A stretch of DNA of 64,000 nucleotides from Malania oleifera. Its lineage: Eukaryota; Streptophyta; Magnoliopsida; Santalales; Ximeniaceae. Below are positions 21,990-34,290 of this stretch, piece after piece; position 1 is the first letter of the stretch; each line of letters begins with the position of its first letter. Made by a program: the position numbers and the translations under genes. The notes beneath the pieces are model-generated. The model was not told the DNA's origin, searched no databases, and was given only the letters and a program-made list of their open reading frames with translations. Where the stretch lies: contig NC_080423.1 in the NCBI RefSeq assembly GCF_029873635.1, positions 94,221,691-94,285,690 of the forward strand, written 5' to 3'.

Positions 21990-23621
21990 CTACTCAAACA
22001 GCTGTGGATACTTCCGGCGTATCTCCATTTCTACTTCCCAAGCCTCCTCTACCTCATGGTTTCGCCACAATACCTTCACTAACGGTATCTCTTTGGTACA
22101 GAGCTTCTGAACTTTACGGTCCAGAACCTGAATAGGTATCTCCTCATACGCTAAAGTATCCCCAATTTCTAACTCATCGTAACAGATAACATGAGACGGA
22201 TCCAACACGTACCTTCTCAACATGGAAACGTGAAACACATCGTGGACCCTCAAAAGTGCTGGAGGTAATGCTACTCTATAGGCTACTGGACCCATTCGCT
22301 CAAGTACCTTGAATGGTCCGATATACCTTGGGCTCAACTTGCCCTTCCTGCCGAATCTCATCACTCCTTTCATTGGAGCGATTCGCAGAAATACCTTACC
22401 TCCCACTTCGAACTCTAACTCACGGCGGCGAACATCCGCGTAACTCTTCTGCCGAATCTAAGCTGATCTAATCCTCTCCCGGATCAAACCCACCTTTTCA
22501 TACGCCTGCTACACAAGTTCAGGTCCTAAAACCTGACATTCACCTACCTCATCCCAATACAAAGGAGACCAACACCTTTGACCATACAAAGCCTTGAATG
22601 GTGCCATCCCTATACTAGCCTGGAAGCTGTTGTTATAGGCGAACTCCACTAGTGGCAGAAACTGAATCCACCTACCACTGAAGTCCAATACACAAGCCCG
22701 TAACATATCCTCCAAGATCTATATCGTCCTCTCTGACTGTCCATCAATCTGGGGGTGGAACGCTGTACTGAAAGTAAGCTTCGTCCCCAATGCCTCCTGC
22801 AAGCTCTTTCGAAATCGAGAAGTAAACCTCACATCCCGATCTAAAACAATGGACACTGGAACTCTGTGCATTCTCATAATCTCATGCACATACAACTTTG
22901 CTAGCCTACTCAAAGAGTAGTTAACCTTCATCGGTATAAAGTGAGCAAATTTTGTTAACCTGTCCACAATTATCCAAATAGCATTCTGCCTGTGAAGCGC
23001 TGTCGGTAATCCAGTAACAAAGTCCATGGAAATATGTTCCCATTTCCATACCGGAATAGGCAAAGGCTGCAACGGCCCTGCCGGCCTCTGATGTTTAGCT
23101 TTCACCTGCTGACACGTCAGAAACTGCTCCACAAACCGAGCAATATCCCTCTTCATACCACTCCACCAGAAGGACTCGCGCAAATCCCGATACATCCTTG
23201 TACTACCCGAATGTATCGTATACAAAGAACGATGCGCTTCCTCCAGAATCATCCTTCTAATCTCATCGTCACTTGGAACACACAACCTGGTCCCAAACTT
23301 TAACACACCTCTGTTAGAGATGTTAAAATCCGCAGCCAAACCTTGCCGTACTTTCCCCTCAATCTCTGCTAACTCTGCATCACTGGCCTGCGCAGCTTTA
23401 ATACGCTCAAACAAAATCGGTTGGATTACCAAGCTGGCAATGAAAGCCTGATGATCACCAGACATCAACTCTACGCTAAGGCTTTTCAAATCTCGTCTGA
23501 CATAATGCTGAGCTACAACTGTAGATACTGCTGCATGTTCTGACTTCCAACTCAACGCATCTGCTACCACATTAGCCTTTCCTGGGTAATAACTGATCGT
23601 ACAATTGTAGTCCTTAATCAA
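21990..23621 (-). pseudogene. Integrase and chromodomain-like part of element A pol
   Basis: Open pieces run from the RNase H end ([20 protein letters not shown]) into integrase. The zinc-binding region has both His but reads EQFLTCQQ, so the first Cys of the HHCC finger is replaced by Phe. The catalytic core is readable: [20 protein letters not shown] and DGQSE supply the D, D, E positions. Just after this Glu a TAG at 22719-22721 replaces a Gln codon. The next piece (22509-22715) continues with LACVLDFSG-type core and VEFAYNNSFQASIGMAPF. The last piece (21990-22406) has [34 protein letters not shown] and the chromodomain-like [14 protein letters not shown]. Integrase inserts element DNA; the chromodomain steers it to chromatin. 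The interruptions rule out a working enzyme. Confidence 0.88.
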
Positions 23622-25541
23622 TTCTAGCCACCGCCTCTGCCTTATATTCAGCTCTTTCTGCGTGAAGAAATACCTGAGGCTCTTATGATTAGTGAAAATC
23701 TCACATTGTACACTATACAGGTAGTGTCGCTAGATCTTTAAGGCATAAACAACAGCAGCTAACTCTAAGTCATGCGTAGGGTAATTCTTCTCATACTCCT
23801 TAAGTTGCCGAGAAGCATAAGCTACCACCTTACCCTGTTGCATAAGTACACACCCCAAACCTTTCAGAGACGCGTCACTATAAATCACAAAGTTCCCATC
23901 CCCCGAAGGAATGGTCAACACCGGAGCAGTAACCAGCCGGTGCTTTAACTAGAAAAAACACTGCTCGCAATCACTAGTTCAGTCATACCTCACCCCCTTC
24001 TTAGTCAACTATGTCAGAGGTCCAGATAATTTAGAAAATCCCTCCACAAACCGATGATAGTAACCTGCTAGTCTAAGAAAACTCCGAACCTCCTGCACAC
24101 TCTTTGGTTTAGCCCAGTCAACCACAGCTTCGATCTTGCTAGGATCAACAGAGATACCACCCTCAGACACCACATGGCCTAAGAACTCGACCTGATTTAG
24201 CCAAAACTCACACTTCTTCAGCTTAGCGTATAACTTCTTCTCTCGCAACCTCTGTAGTACTAACCTCAAATGGTACTCATGCTCTTCCGAACTCTTCGAA
24301 TATACCAGAATGTCATCAATGAATACCATTACGAATCGATCTAGGTACTCATGGAAAACCCTATTCATTAGATCCATGAACACTGCCGGCGCATTGGTAA
24401 ACCCGAATGGCATAACCAAGAATTCATAGTAGTTGTATCTGGTTCAAAAAGCAGTCTTTACTACATCCCCAGATCTAACCTTCACCTGATGATACCCTGA
24501 TCATAGGTCGCTTTTCGAAAAGACCTGTGTTCCCTGCAGCTGGTTAAATAGATCATCTATACGAGGTAAAAGGTAACGGTTCTTCACCGTCACTTTGTTA
24601 ATTTCACAGTAATCAATGCACATCCGCATCGACCCATCCTTCTTCTTCACAAATAGTACTGGAGCTCCCTAGAGCGAAACACTGGGTCGAATGAATCCCC
24701 TGTCCAGCAATTCCTACAACTACTCCTTTAACTCCCAAAGTTTTTCTAGAGCCATCCGGTACAGAGTTTTAGAGATTGGTGTCTTGCCAGGTAGCAACTC
24801 AATCGCAAACTCCACCTCACGATCCGGAGGTAAACCGGGTAAATCATCCGAAAACACATCCGAGAACTCGTTGACTACCCGAATGTCCTCGAGTCTTAAC
24901 TCATTATGCGGTGGTTCCCACACACAAGTTAAGTACCCCTGACATCCGTCCAAGAGTAACCTTCTCGCCTGTAATGCTGATAAGATATGTGGCGTCGGAC
25001 GTACACACGATCCCACAAACTCATACTCTTGTTTCCTAAGAGGTCTAAACACTACTACCCTTTTCGGACAGTCAATTACTGCATAACTGGAGAACAACCA
25101 ATCCATTCCCAGTATGACGTCGAAATCTGACATGTCGTATACCACAAGGTTTGCTGGTAACAGTCTCTTATGAATCACAATTGGGTAGTTTTCTAACGTC
25201 TTACTACAAATCGATACACTCCCAATTGGCGTAATCACAGACAACAACTCATTCATTACACAAGTTTCTACCTCGCACAATTTCACAAAACTAGCAGATA
25301 TGAATGAATGGGTTGCCCCCGAATCAAATAAAAAAATAGCTTTATTCGAAAGCAATAACATGGTACCTGTCACCACGTTCCCAGCGTGTTCCGCATCTGC
25401 TGGAGTAAGCGAATATACTCTTGTCGGAGCCGTTGCAGGAGCCGTGGTTGCTTGATAATTTCCTCGAGACATTTGATTACTCTTACGGTTCTGACTTTGT
25501 GCAGGCATAATATTTCTCTGTTCTAAACAATACTTCGCCAT
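23622..25541 (-). pseudogene. Protease, reverse transcriptase and RNase H of element A
   Basis: The aspartic protease has an intact active-site block FDSGATHSFIS. A pepsin-like domain follows ([14 protein letters not shown]), then the RT approach region VEFAIELLPGKTPIS. RT keeps [10 protein letters not shown], the catalytic YxDD equivalent, and [15 protein letters not shown]. RNase H keeps [16 protein letters not shown] and [15 protein letters not shown]. Stops in place of family residues: Gln to TAG at 24720-24722 and 24714-24716, Trp to TAG near 24672, Arg to TGA in the DLRSGYHQ motif and in FRT before the YEFLVMPFG motif, and Trp to TAG at 23730-23732 in RNase H. All are C-to-T or G-to-A type changes. 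Confidence 0.88.
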
Positions 25542-26455
25542 GTGGCCCGACTGGCCACAGTTGAAGCAAACACCCCTGAATGGCTAACACTCGCCTTCGT
25601 GCCATTTATGACACTTCTCACACGGTGCGGGGGATGGATCCCCCTGAGAACTCAGTCGCTCGGTGTTCTGCCGATACCCGAAGCTGTAGCTTTTCTTTTT
25701 CTTCCACGGTCCTTGCCGAGGACCACTCTGAGGACCATAAGATACTGGCCTCTTCCCCTGTACCTGTACAACCTCATCTCCTCGAAGGTCGGTCTCAACT
25801 ATGGTGCCTTAATCCACCTGAACAGAAAAATCACGGATCTGCAGCATCCCCACAAGACGGCGGATGTCTTTCCTCAGACCGTTCATGAACCTTAGAGCCT
25901 TCTTGTGCTCATTCAGAACTAAGTATGGTGCAAATCGAGATAACTCGATGTATCTAGAAGCATATCTCTACACCAACAAAGTCCCCAACGTTAGGGCTGA
26001 AACTCATCAACCTTTGCATCCTGAGTGGAGACCGGAAAGTATCTCTCGAAGAATACCTCCTTGAAGCAGCCCCACGTCATATAAGATGAACCAACTCTCT
26101 GTCTCTCAAGCAGACTCACCGCTGTCCACCATCGCCCTTCCTCCCCAGCCAGGTCGAAGGTAGCGTACAAGACCTTCTACTTCTCATTACAGTGGAGGAC
26201 TCCCAAAATCCTCTCGGTCTTCTCAATCCAATCTTCTGCCACAATTGGATCCGGTCCTCCCATAAATGTCGGAGGGTGCATGCATGTGAACCTCTCGATG
26301 GTACACCCCGCATTAGTAGGAGAGCTCTCGCGTCTCCTGACACTCCGCCCAATTTCCAGGATCACCTGTCTCGTCATACTATGAGACACAGAAGGAGACT
26401 CATCACTTGCCATCTCCTCAGACCCACTTTCAAAGTTATTATCCTTGGGCTCCAT
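25542..26455 (-). pseudogene. Gag of element A
   Basis: The N-terminal part is open from an ATG at 26453-26455: a Ser/Glu-rich start, then CTIERFTCMHPPTFMGGPDP and [17 protein letters not shown], typical of Ty3/gypsy gag. The middle is broken into short frames. The C-terminal nucleocapsid has an intact CCHC knuckle CFNCGQSGHMAKYC (about 25527-25570), preceded by a TAG at 25584-25586 where relatives have Gln. Gag would assemble the particle and bind element RNA. Confidence 0.85.
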
Positions 26456-26765
26456 GCTGAAAATAGAATAGGATTCGGTTAGAATCCTTACAACACATAC
26501 AGTTAATACAATGATCTATACTAATTATGTTAACTACTTCCTGCCAGGTCCAGGTCTGTCTTATCACACCGACACGAAAGTCATCAAAGATCTGCCCTAC
26601 TTTTACTAGAATCGTCATCCCAGAAAAAACACGGAATACCGTCGACAATTGTCGGTCTAGCAACTGAAAAACCCACAACCAACTCTACCCATATCCACAT
26701 CCTATACTCTGGTATGTACACATCAATGCTCCTAACCAAGTCTACAAGACCTAATAACCTGGTTA

Positions 26766-26777
26766 GCTCTGATACCA
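26766..26777 (-). other. Primer-binding site of element A (tRNA-iMet)
   Basis: The minus strand reads TGGTATCAGAGC, three bases from the LTR edge at 26781, so the right LTR is the 5' LTR. Confidence 0.92.
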
Positions 26778-26780
26778 AGC

Positions 26781-28872
26781 TGTCACGCCCCGAACCTTGA
26801 AATGGGACCCAGGGGTGAATTAAGTAACTTAACCTGTCTCTGTATCAATATAAACATACATGATACCATATACAAGAGGGTCCGACCCCGTGGGGTAACG
26901 GATGCCCTATATACATACATACAATACGTGTCCATACTCATCAATATACGTCGCGAAATACGGTCTTTCTTTACATCAAACTGTACCATACCAGAATTTA
27001 TACCATACAGGGTTAAACATACCTACAAATACTATACATACCACGGGTGTCTACAAAATCCATCAGGACAACCCGGTTACAAAATTCGTACTTATCAGGT
27101 ACTAATAGTAGCTAAACACACCCCCCGCTTCCGGATGCTAGGATGCTAGTTTCGGCTACCCGAAGGTTCTGAAAAACATTTGTATATATTCGGGGTGAGA
27201 CACTTCTCAGTAAGGGACAAAACAGGTTATATCAGTGTGTGGCATACCAGTGTCATTTTCATACTTCATAATACATACATACGATACAGTTTGAAACACA
27301 TACGTACAGTTTCAAAACAAGTTCCATACATTCCCATACAATTCCAATATTTTCACAAAACCATTCCAGTTCATACGATACTCAAGTACATAAATACATA
27401 AATATGGTCAGTGTCGTCACACTACTCACAACTGCACAAGTCACCTAGTCTCACAGCGGTTACGTTCCAACACATTAAACTACAAAGGTTTCCGACTCAA
27501 GCCCAATAGTGAATCCATTGCTACACATGCAACTACACAAGGTCACCTGGTCTAACCCCGATTACGTTACCATATGCAAACTACACTGCATCAACCTAGG
27601 CCCACTGTGGTCTGTTGCTACATTCGGTGACCAACCAAATCATACTAATGATATTTCGCACCCCGGATATAGAGTCGGCCACTCTTGCCCACGGTAGTTA
27701 ACCGTTACAGAGCACAGCGTACGATAGTTAGCCGCCCCTAGCTGTTACAGCGTACGGTAGTTAGCCGCCCCTAGATGTTACGGCGTACGGTAGTTAGCCG
27801 TGCCTAGCCGTTACGGTGTACGATAGTTAGCCACCCCTAGCCATTTTTCACAAAACTTGGAATCACTTTGGAACTCACATCCCTATACATTTCAGCGTAC
27901 GGTAATAAGCCGCCACATAGCTATTTTTTCACAAATATCTGGAGCAACATACATACATACACACGTACCACACTTATTTGGTTTACAGAAAATCATATCG
28001 TTTATAATTTCAAGTATACAATTTATGCAAATATGGATTACGGTCACCTCAATAATACAGTTTAAATAACATAAACGGTTTTCTACTCAAATAAGAGATG
28101 ATACACAAAATCCCCAATTTTCCCTAAAACTGTAACCCGAAAATTCCGTCTTTTTACCCTATAAATTTTCCCAAATAAGTAGCCAAAACATACATACGAT
28201 CGTAGCCTACAGGCTTACTGATCCCGATTTCAAAAATGAACTAATATAAATAGAATCCCCTTACCTCAACCCGAAACCAAACCACAAACTCTACGGACCT
28301 CAAAACTACGAACCGAGACTCCGAAATCTACAAACCACAATACTAAACATGTTTACGATCCATACTACTACACATATACCGAATCATAAATAAAAACCGA
28401 GCCTTACCTTGATTTTGGCCCGAAACCCAAAATTGCTCGAATCGAGATTTCGATCCGCAAAAGTTGTAAAGAATCCCTCCACGATCCTCGTGGTACCCTC
28501 AGATTTCTGATTCTATCAACCACCGGAGAGGAAATCTAGAGAGAGAGAGTAAAGAGTAGAGAGTAGAGAGAGTTTAGAGAGAGAGAGAAGCTTAGTGAAG
28601 AAGAAATCCAAATATCCCTTTTTTAAGCCTTTGACCTGCCCGGTTTTTGTCGATGAAAAGTACCTTCATTGACGAAAAATCAAGAATTTCGTCATGGATG
28701 TCGGCAGCCTTGTTGACGAAGTCTGATATTTAGAATTTTCCAGACCTCTCGGCTTCTCTTTGTCGACGAACCTCTGAATTTCGTCGATGAAAAGTCTACT
28801 GCCTTCGTCGACGAAATCTGGCTTCGTCGACGAAATCTACAGAAATCCCTTTATATTTTTTGGGTTCTTACA
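26781..28872 (-). repeat. 5' LTR of element A (2092 bp)
   Basis: Same ends and internal order as the left LTR (33-bp minisatellite at about 27725-27845, motif cluster at 28645-28850). The copies differ by scattered transitions and a few short indels, indicating that the insertion is not recent. Confidence 0.93.
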
Positions 28873-29790
28873 TCCATGCACCTGTGCAAAGAAAATATTC
28901 TTGAAATACAATTGATACCAGTATGTTCACAATGTTACATTCAAAAGTTTCGTACATATTCAACCTATCAAATTACTATAAAAATTTCGGCAGAGTCTTG
29001 TTTAAAAATTGAGCATATCCATCCACACACTTGTGCAAAGAAAACATTCTTCAAATACAATTGATACCAGTATGTTCACAACGTTACATTCACAAGTTCC
29101 GTATACATTCAACCTATCAAAATACTGTAATAATTTTGGCAGAGTCCTGTTTACAATTTGAGCATATCCATCCATGCACTTGTGCAAAGAAAATATTCTT
29201 CAAATACAATTGATACTAGTATGCTCATAGCGTTACATTCAAAAGTTTCGTACACATTCAACCTATCAAATTACTATAAAAATTTCGGCAGAGTCTTCTT
29301 TAAAAATTGAGCATATCCATCCACGCACCTATGCAAAGAAAACATTCTTCAAATACTTTGATACCAGTATGTTCACAACGTTAGTTTTGTATACATTCAA
29401 CCTATCAAAATACTATAATAATTTCGGTAGAGTCCTGTTTACAATTTGAGCATATCCATCCATGCACTTGTGCAAAGAAAACATTCCTCAAATACGATTG
29501 ATACCAGTATGTTCACAACGTTACATTCAAAAGTTTCGTGCACATTCAACCTATCAAATTACTATAAAAATTTCGGCAAAGTCTTCTTTAAAAATTGAGC
29601 ATATCCATCCACGCACATGTGCAAAGAAAACATTCTTCAAATACAATTGATACTAGTATGTTCACAGCATTACATTCACAAGTTTCGTATACATTCAACC
29701 TATCAAAATACTATAATAATTTTGACAGAGTCTTGTTTACAAATTGAGCATATCCATCCACGCACTTGTGCAAAGAAAACATTCCTCAAA
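28873..29790. repeat. 149-bp satellite array with alternating A/B monomers
   Basis: The CATATCC landmark occurs at 29014, 29163, 29312, 29451, 29600 and 29749, giving periods 149, 149, 139, 149, 149. Two monomer types alternate: one with CAAATTACTATAAAAATTTCGG and a TTTAAAAATTGAGC end, the other with CAAAATACTATAATAATTT and TTTACAATTTGAGC. This is a ~298-bp higher-order unit present three times. One monomer has a 10-bp deletion. No coding capacity. Confidence 0.92.
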
Positions 29791-29847
29791 TGAAGAAATT
29801 AACATGCTTGCCACTTTACATATGGGTCCTCTATAGATTCATAATTA

Positions 29848-30035
29848 AGAACAAATACATTATGTACAAATGAAGTAATGAACAAATACATGATGTACGA
29901 ATGAAGTAATGAACAAATACATGATGTACAAATGAAGTAAAGAACAACTACATTGTGGTGAAATGAAGTAATGAACATATATATGATGTACAAATGAAAG
30001 AATTAAAATATACATGCTGTACAAGTGAAATAATA
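29848..30035. repeat. 31-bp minisatellite, about six units
   Basis: The unit AACAAATACATGATGTACAA plus TGAAGTAATG starts at 29850, 29881, 29912, 29943, 29974 and about 30005, a strict 31-base step with later units more diverged. It separates the satellite from the mobile-domain pseudogene. Confidence 0.9.
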
Positions 30036-30039
30036 TGAC

Positions 30040-31690
30040 GATCATCTCCTACTCAGTGCGGCAGGGAGGTTATCTCTAGTGTAGGGGTGGCTGCTATTTG
30101 CATCTGCCCTCTCCTGGCTGCTCGTTCACTTCTGGTGTTTGGACACATCGATGTCCTGCATGTCCGTCGTCTCTCCCCATAGGTATTGGATCATCTATCT
30201 CCACATGAAGCGGACGGGGAGCTATGTCGTATGAAGTCTCTGGATGAGTCCAAGGTGGCAACGTGGGTGCGTCCGCCTCCTCTGCATCGAAACGGTCGTC
30301 TAGTAGGTATGACATCGACGGGGTGGCGGCAGAGTCAAATGGATAATCCTCCTGTCTACTAGAAGGGCCTGCAATATTTGCGGCTGTCGATAGGGCATAC
30401 AGTGCGGACGGCCCGAATACATTCTTTGTCTACATAATGGGCGGAGAGAAGGCCGGATTCGACGGACGATTGAAGGAAGCTGCTCGACCACCTCGTACTG
30501 GAGTTGCTCGACCTCCTCGTGGTGCCCGGGCCAGGCGTGGGGTAGGGATTCGTCGCTCGTCCTTGTAGACAATCTCCAAACCTGCTCTCGCTAAATCGCT
30601 CACAGCGTGGTCTGATGATAGTACGTCAACCTGGTGTAGTACGTCCACCTGTAGCATACAAAAAAGAGTGGTTACGACATTGAACTGTTAATGTAAACGG
30701 TAACAAATTAGGTATGCGTTCGAGTTTTTGTACGGGGCTCATGTAGACTGCCGCGGTATTATCTATGAAGCGATGTGTGATCGACCTGTACCACGTGTAG
30801 TATGGATCCTTTGGACCCATCGGGCTGTCTACCTCCACTCCATGTACGATGTAGTCCTGCCTATGTCCCCACATACTCACATACGTTGCGTGTTCGGCAG
30901 CCTAATCCGTGTTCCCCTGATTGTGACCATCAATCTCGTGTAAGTCGTCCCCACGTACATCGACCCCTGACGTAGGGAAGCGGTTTGGGATGTCCTGTCG
31001 AAAGCCGAATTGACGCATCACTTGGTCTGGAAGATCCCACTCGATAATATGAAAAATATGAGTGGCACTTGGGCAACCCAGAGGTCCCTCCCAACTGCAT
31101 AATCAATCGGTAGGTCGGCTAAAATGTCATCTGTGTATGGCACCCTTATAAACTGTGCGTAAACATATTGTAAATGTAAGAGGTGGGTAGGGATATCTAC
31201 AAAATATGCAATACAGTCAATACACATGAATGAGACTATACCTCATGCTCCCAGTGCATGTCCATCTCGAATTTGTACTAGGGCAACGTATGTTGTGCAA
31301 CATTAGGCGCCAACAACTGATCCCTCCACCTATACAAAATAAAACGTAAGTGAAAAAGGTGTAACGACTAGTACGTACTACGAATCAATATTCGTAGCAC
31401 TCATACTAGGAATGGATTGTGAGTGGAGTTACTAACTTCTATGCGAGTGGAGCTGGGTCAATCAGGCGTCCGTCTTGTTCCCTCTGAATAAGACGCCGGA
31501 GACTGCGGCACGTAGGAGCTAAGGACGTAAATCTCTCCCACGCACAAACCTGCAATAAGTAGAGTGCTCCTCTGATCCGGGAGTGGGAAATGTCAGCAGC
31601 ACGACACATCTCCCGGTAAAGCCACGCTAACGTCGTATTGTATATTTTCTTGATTGTGTTTATATGAATTCTGCTTCTCGCTGCTTAGGT
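30040..31690 (-). pseudogene. Plant mobile domain (MAIN/PMD, 'phosphatase 7 long form'-like) pseudogene
   Basis: Minus-strand blocks follow the order of plant mobile domain proteins. The first block (about 31560-31680) reads WLYREMCRAADISHS and GALYLLQVCAWERF. Next comes a WRDQLLAPN block with a stop near 31285, then VPYTDDILADLPIDYAVGRD and AQVPL. At about 31060 the frame shifts into IEWDLPDQVMRQFGFRQDIP. Later come DLHEIDGHNQ, a TAG where a Trp is expected in the tDWAAEH-like motif, and YYTWYRSITHRFI. A low-complexity, Arg/Gly- and Pro-rich tail ends near 30040. PMD proteins include the nuclear MAIN factors linked to TE silencing and genome stability, and the domain also occurs inside transposons. 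The frameshift and stops mean no full product. Whether it was a host gene or transposon cargo cannot be told from here. Confidence 0.75.
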
Positions 31691-32699
31691 TGATGGTTTG
31701 GTTTAGTTTAGTAGGTATTAGAGCATTATAAATCTTACGGTATATAATAAAAAAAAAAAATTAGAACTGGAAAAGAAATAGCAGGTTGTTACACTTAATG
31801 AGTTTATGAACACAGAAAATAGATTAATCTAAGTTAAGTATCAACTGAGAGATTTATACACCAATTAGTAAATCAATAAAGGTAATGGAGTGTAACAAAG
31901 TTCACGTGCATGAGAAAAGGCTAAAATTCCAAGATTGACTAGCAATAGACATTAACGGTTTCAATCACAATAGTTACTTTGAGACAACCGTACGGTCTTA
32001 CTCTAATGCAAAATCTTTGTATTGACGGTTTTCACACTATTACACTTTAAAAGGCACCCACTTTCTTGTTTAGTCAGGATCTCGGTAGTAGGTAGTCATT
32101 TCCAATGCATGAATGTACGATGGTGGCTTTCACGCTACTACACTTTAAAAGAAACCCACTTTTTTATTTAGTTAGGACCTCGGTAATAGGTAGCCCTTTC
32201 TAATACACAATTATTTCCCTCTTTTCATTTTTTTTCCTTTATCTCTTTTTCTTATTTTCTTTTTGCAATTGATCCCTAACTTGTTTCCCATTTTCATTTG
32301 CTTCAAATTTTTTTATTTTTCTCTTTTTTCTAAGCCATTAGGATATGGTTCATTATAGTTTCAAACAACTAAAATATAAATCAACCAAAAACGATTTAAG
32401 GTAGTCTTTCTAAGTCTTTTGACCTGTGTAGTGTGTGTAGTAAGACTTTCAACATCATTCCCTTGGTTGAAATTAAGTGAAATGGATAAAGTTCCCTTGA
32501 TTTAAACTTTGATTTGCACTATATCCTATATGTTCCATGTCCTCAAAAAGTAAAAAAAAAAAAATTGGCATGAAACTTTCACAAATAAGAAATTTAACAT
32601 GCTCAGAGCTCAATACCAACATTTAACAAAGGTGGACCAAATTGACATGCAAACATTACATGCAATTATCTCATTACAACTTATCAAATGGAAGCACAC
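31691..32699. repeat. Non-coding DNA with a 98-bp tandem duplication
   Basis: TACACTTTAAAAG at 32041 recurs at 32139, each followed by CCCACTTT, a GGAYCTCGGTA block and TAGGTAG, giving a period of 98. The rest (31700-32020 and 32230-32700) is AT-rich and unassigned. It may belong to the 3' part of element C, but I cannot find a matching left LTR. Confidence 0.6.
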
Positions 32700-32710
32700 A
32701 ATGTCACATA

Positions 32711-32748
32711 CAAATTCTCTCTCTCTCTCTCTCCCCCCCCCCCCCTAA
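32711..32748. repeat. (TC)n plus poly-C tract
   Basis: About eleven TC units followed by 13-14 C. On the minus strand this is G(n)AGAGAG, at the position of a polypurine tract for element C. Confidence 0.8.
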
Positions 32749-33879
32749 AAAAAATTAAATAGAAGTATTGTCCTCAATGTGAAAGCATAAAGGAGATGGA
32801 AAAGATGATAATGAGGGAAGTAGAGGAGTACCTGGGTAGAGAAGTAAGGGAAAAAAAAGACTGATACTAAGGGAAATGTACCTGAAAATAAACAAAATAA
32901 AACAAGATAAAACAAAATGAAAATAAGGGAAAGAAAAACATCACAGTATGTCTGGAGGAGGCTCGGGAGGAATTTCATCTGGTGGGTGTAGGTTTATAAA
33001 TTGAGCTGGCGAGTCTCCAAATTTGAGTCGCCACAATGAATCTGCATTGCTACCTGCACAAATTAGCCTCAAATAAATCAATTCTTTCTGGGAATTCACT
33101 TCTTTAAGAACTAGTCTTTGAGGAGTAGATGTTGGAGCAGTTACCTTCGGTGCCTCAGAAACATCAACATCAAAATTTTTACCTGGTTCCTTAAAAGTTG
33201 AACTCTTACCATTCTGCTCAATCTCCTTATCTTGTGTACCAGTGTCACGCCCCGAACCCGGCTCAAACCCGTAGGTGGGTCCCAGGTGTGAATTTAGTAA
33301 CCTAACCTGTCTCTGTATCAATTTAAACGTACATGATACAATACAAATAAAGGGTCCAACCCCCTGTGGTGAACGGATGCCCACATAATACACACAATCA
33401 TCCATACTCATCAGATACGCAGCGGAATACGATCTTTTATACATAACCAGTATCATACTAGAGTCTATACAAACTAGGATATAAATTTCCATAATTACAA
33501 CACATACTTCAGGCGTCTACAAACTATCCTGACAACCTGGATACCAAAACTCGTACTAAAAGGTACTAGCAGTAGCTACGAAACCCCTTGCTTTCGGACG
33601 CTAGGATGTTACTTACCGCTACCTGAAGGACCTGAAAAACATTGTACGTACATTCGGGGTGAGACACCTCTCAGTAAGGAAGAAAACAGTTTATATCAGT
33701 GTGTGGCATACCAGTGTCATTTTGCATACTTCATAACACTATACATACGATACAGTTTGAAACAATTCGTATAGTTTCATACAATTCCATACAGTTCCAG
33801 TGTTTTCAAAAAACCATTCCAGTTCATACGATACCCAAAATATACATACATACATACATACACACGGTCGGTGTCGTCA

Positions 33880-34290
33880 CACTAGTTTGCAACTACACAA
33901 GGTCACCTCGTCTCACAGCAATTACATTGCTACATACGCAACTACGCTGCGACGATCAAGGCCCAATAGCGATTACATTGCTCCATACGCAACTACACAA
34001 GGTCACCTAGTCTCACATCGATTACATTGATACACATGCAACTACAATGCAACAACTTAGGCCCAATAGTGATTACATTGCTACATACACAACTACACAA
34101 GGTCACCTAGTCTCAAAGCGATTACATTGCTACACATACAACTATGAAGCGACGACTCAGGCCCACAGTGATTACATTGCTACATACGCAACTACATAAG
34201 GTCACCTAGTCTCACAAAAATTACATTGCCACATACACAACTACACTGCGACGACCTAGGCCCACAGTGATTACATTGCTACATACGGTG
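33880..34290. repeat. 100-bp tandem repeats in the 3' LTR of B
   Basis: GGTCACCT occurs at 33901, 34001, 34101 and 34200, inside units that share CAACTACACAAGG, GATTACATTGCTACATA and AGGCCCAATAG. The same array is present in the other LTR (about 41370-41780), so it predates insertion. Confidence 0.92.

Larger units (their letters stand above)
19421..28872 (-). mobile_element. Ty3/gypsy chromovirus element A, complete but inactive
   Basis: A 9452-bp element with both LTRs (19421-21486 and 26781-28872), a polypurine tract next to the left LTR, a tRNA-iMet primer-binding site next to the right LTR, and gag-protease-RT-RNaseH-integrase-chromodomain in gypsy order on the minus strand. The terminal integrase extension with [14 protein letters not shown] places it among chromodomain-bearing elements, probably the Tekay/Del lineage. 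Flanks are TCCAC on the left and TCCAT on the right, a 5-bp target duplication with one transition, made in the 149-bp satellite. Several nonsense codons make it non-autonomous. Confidence 0.93.
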
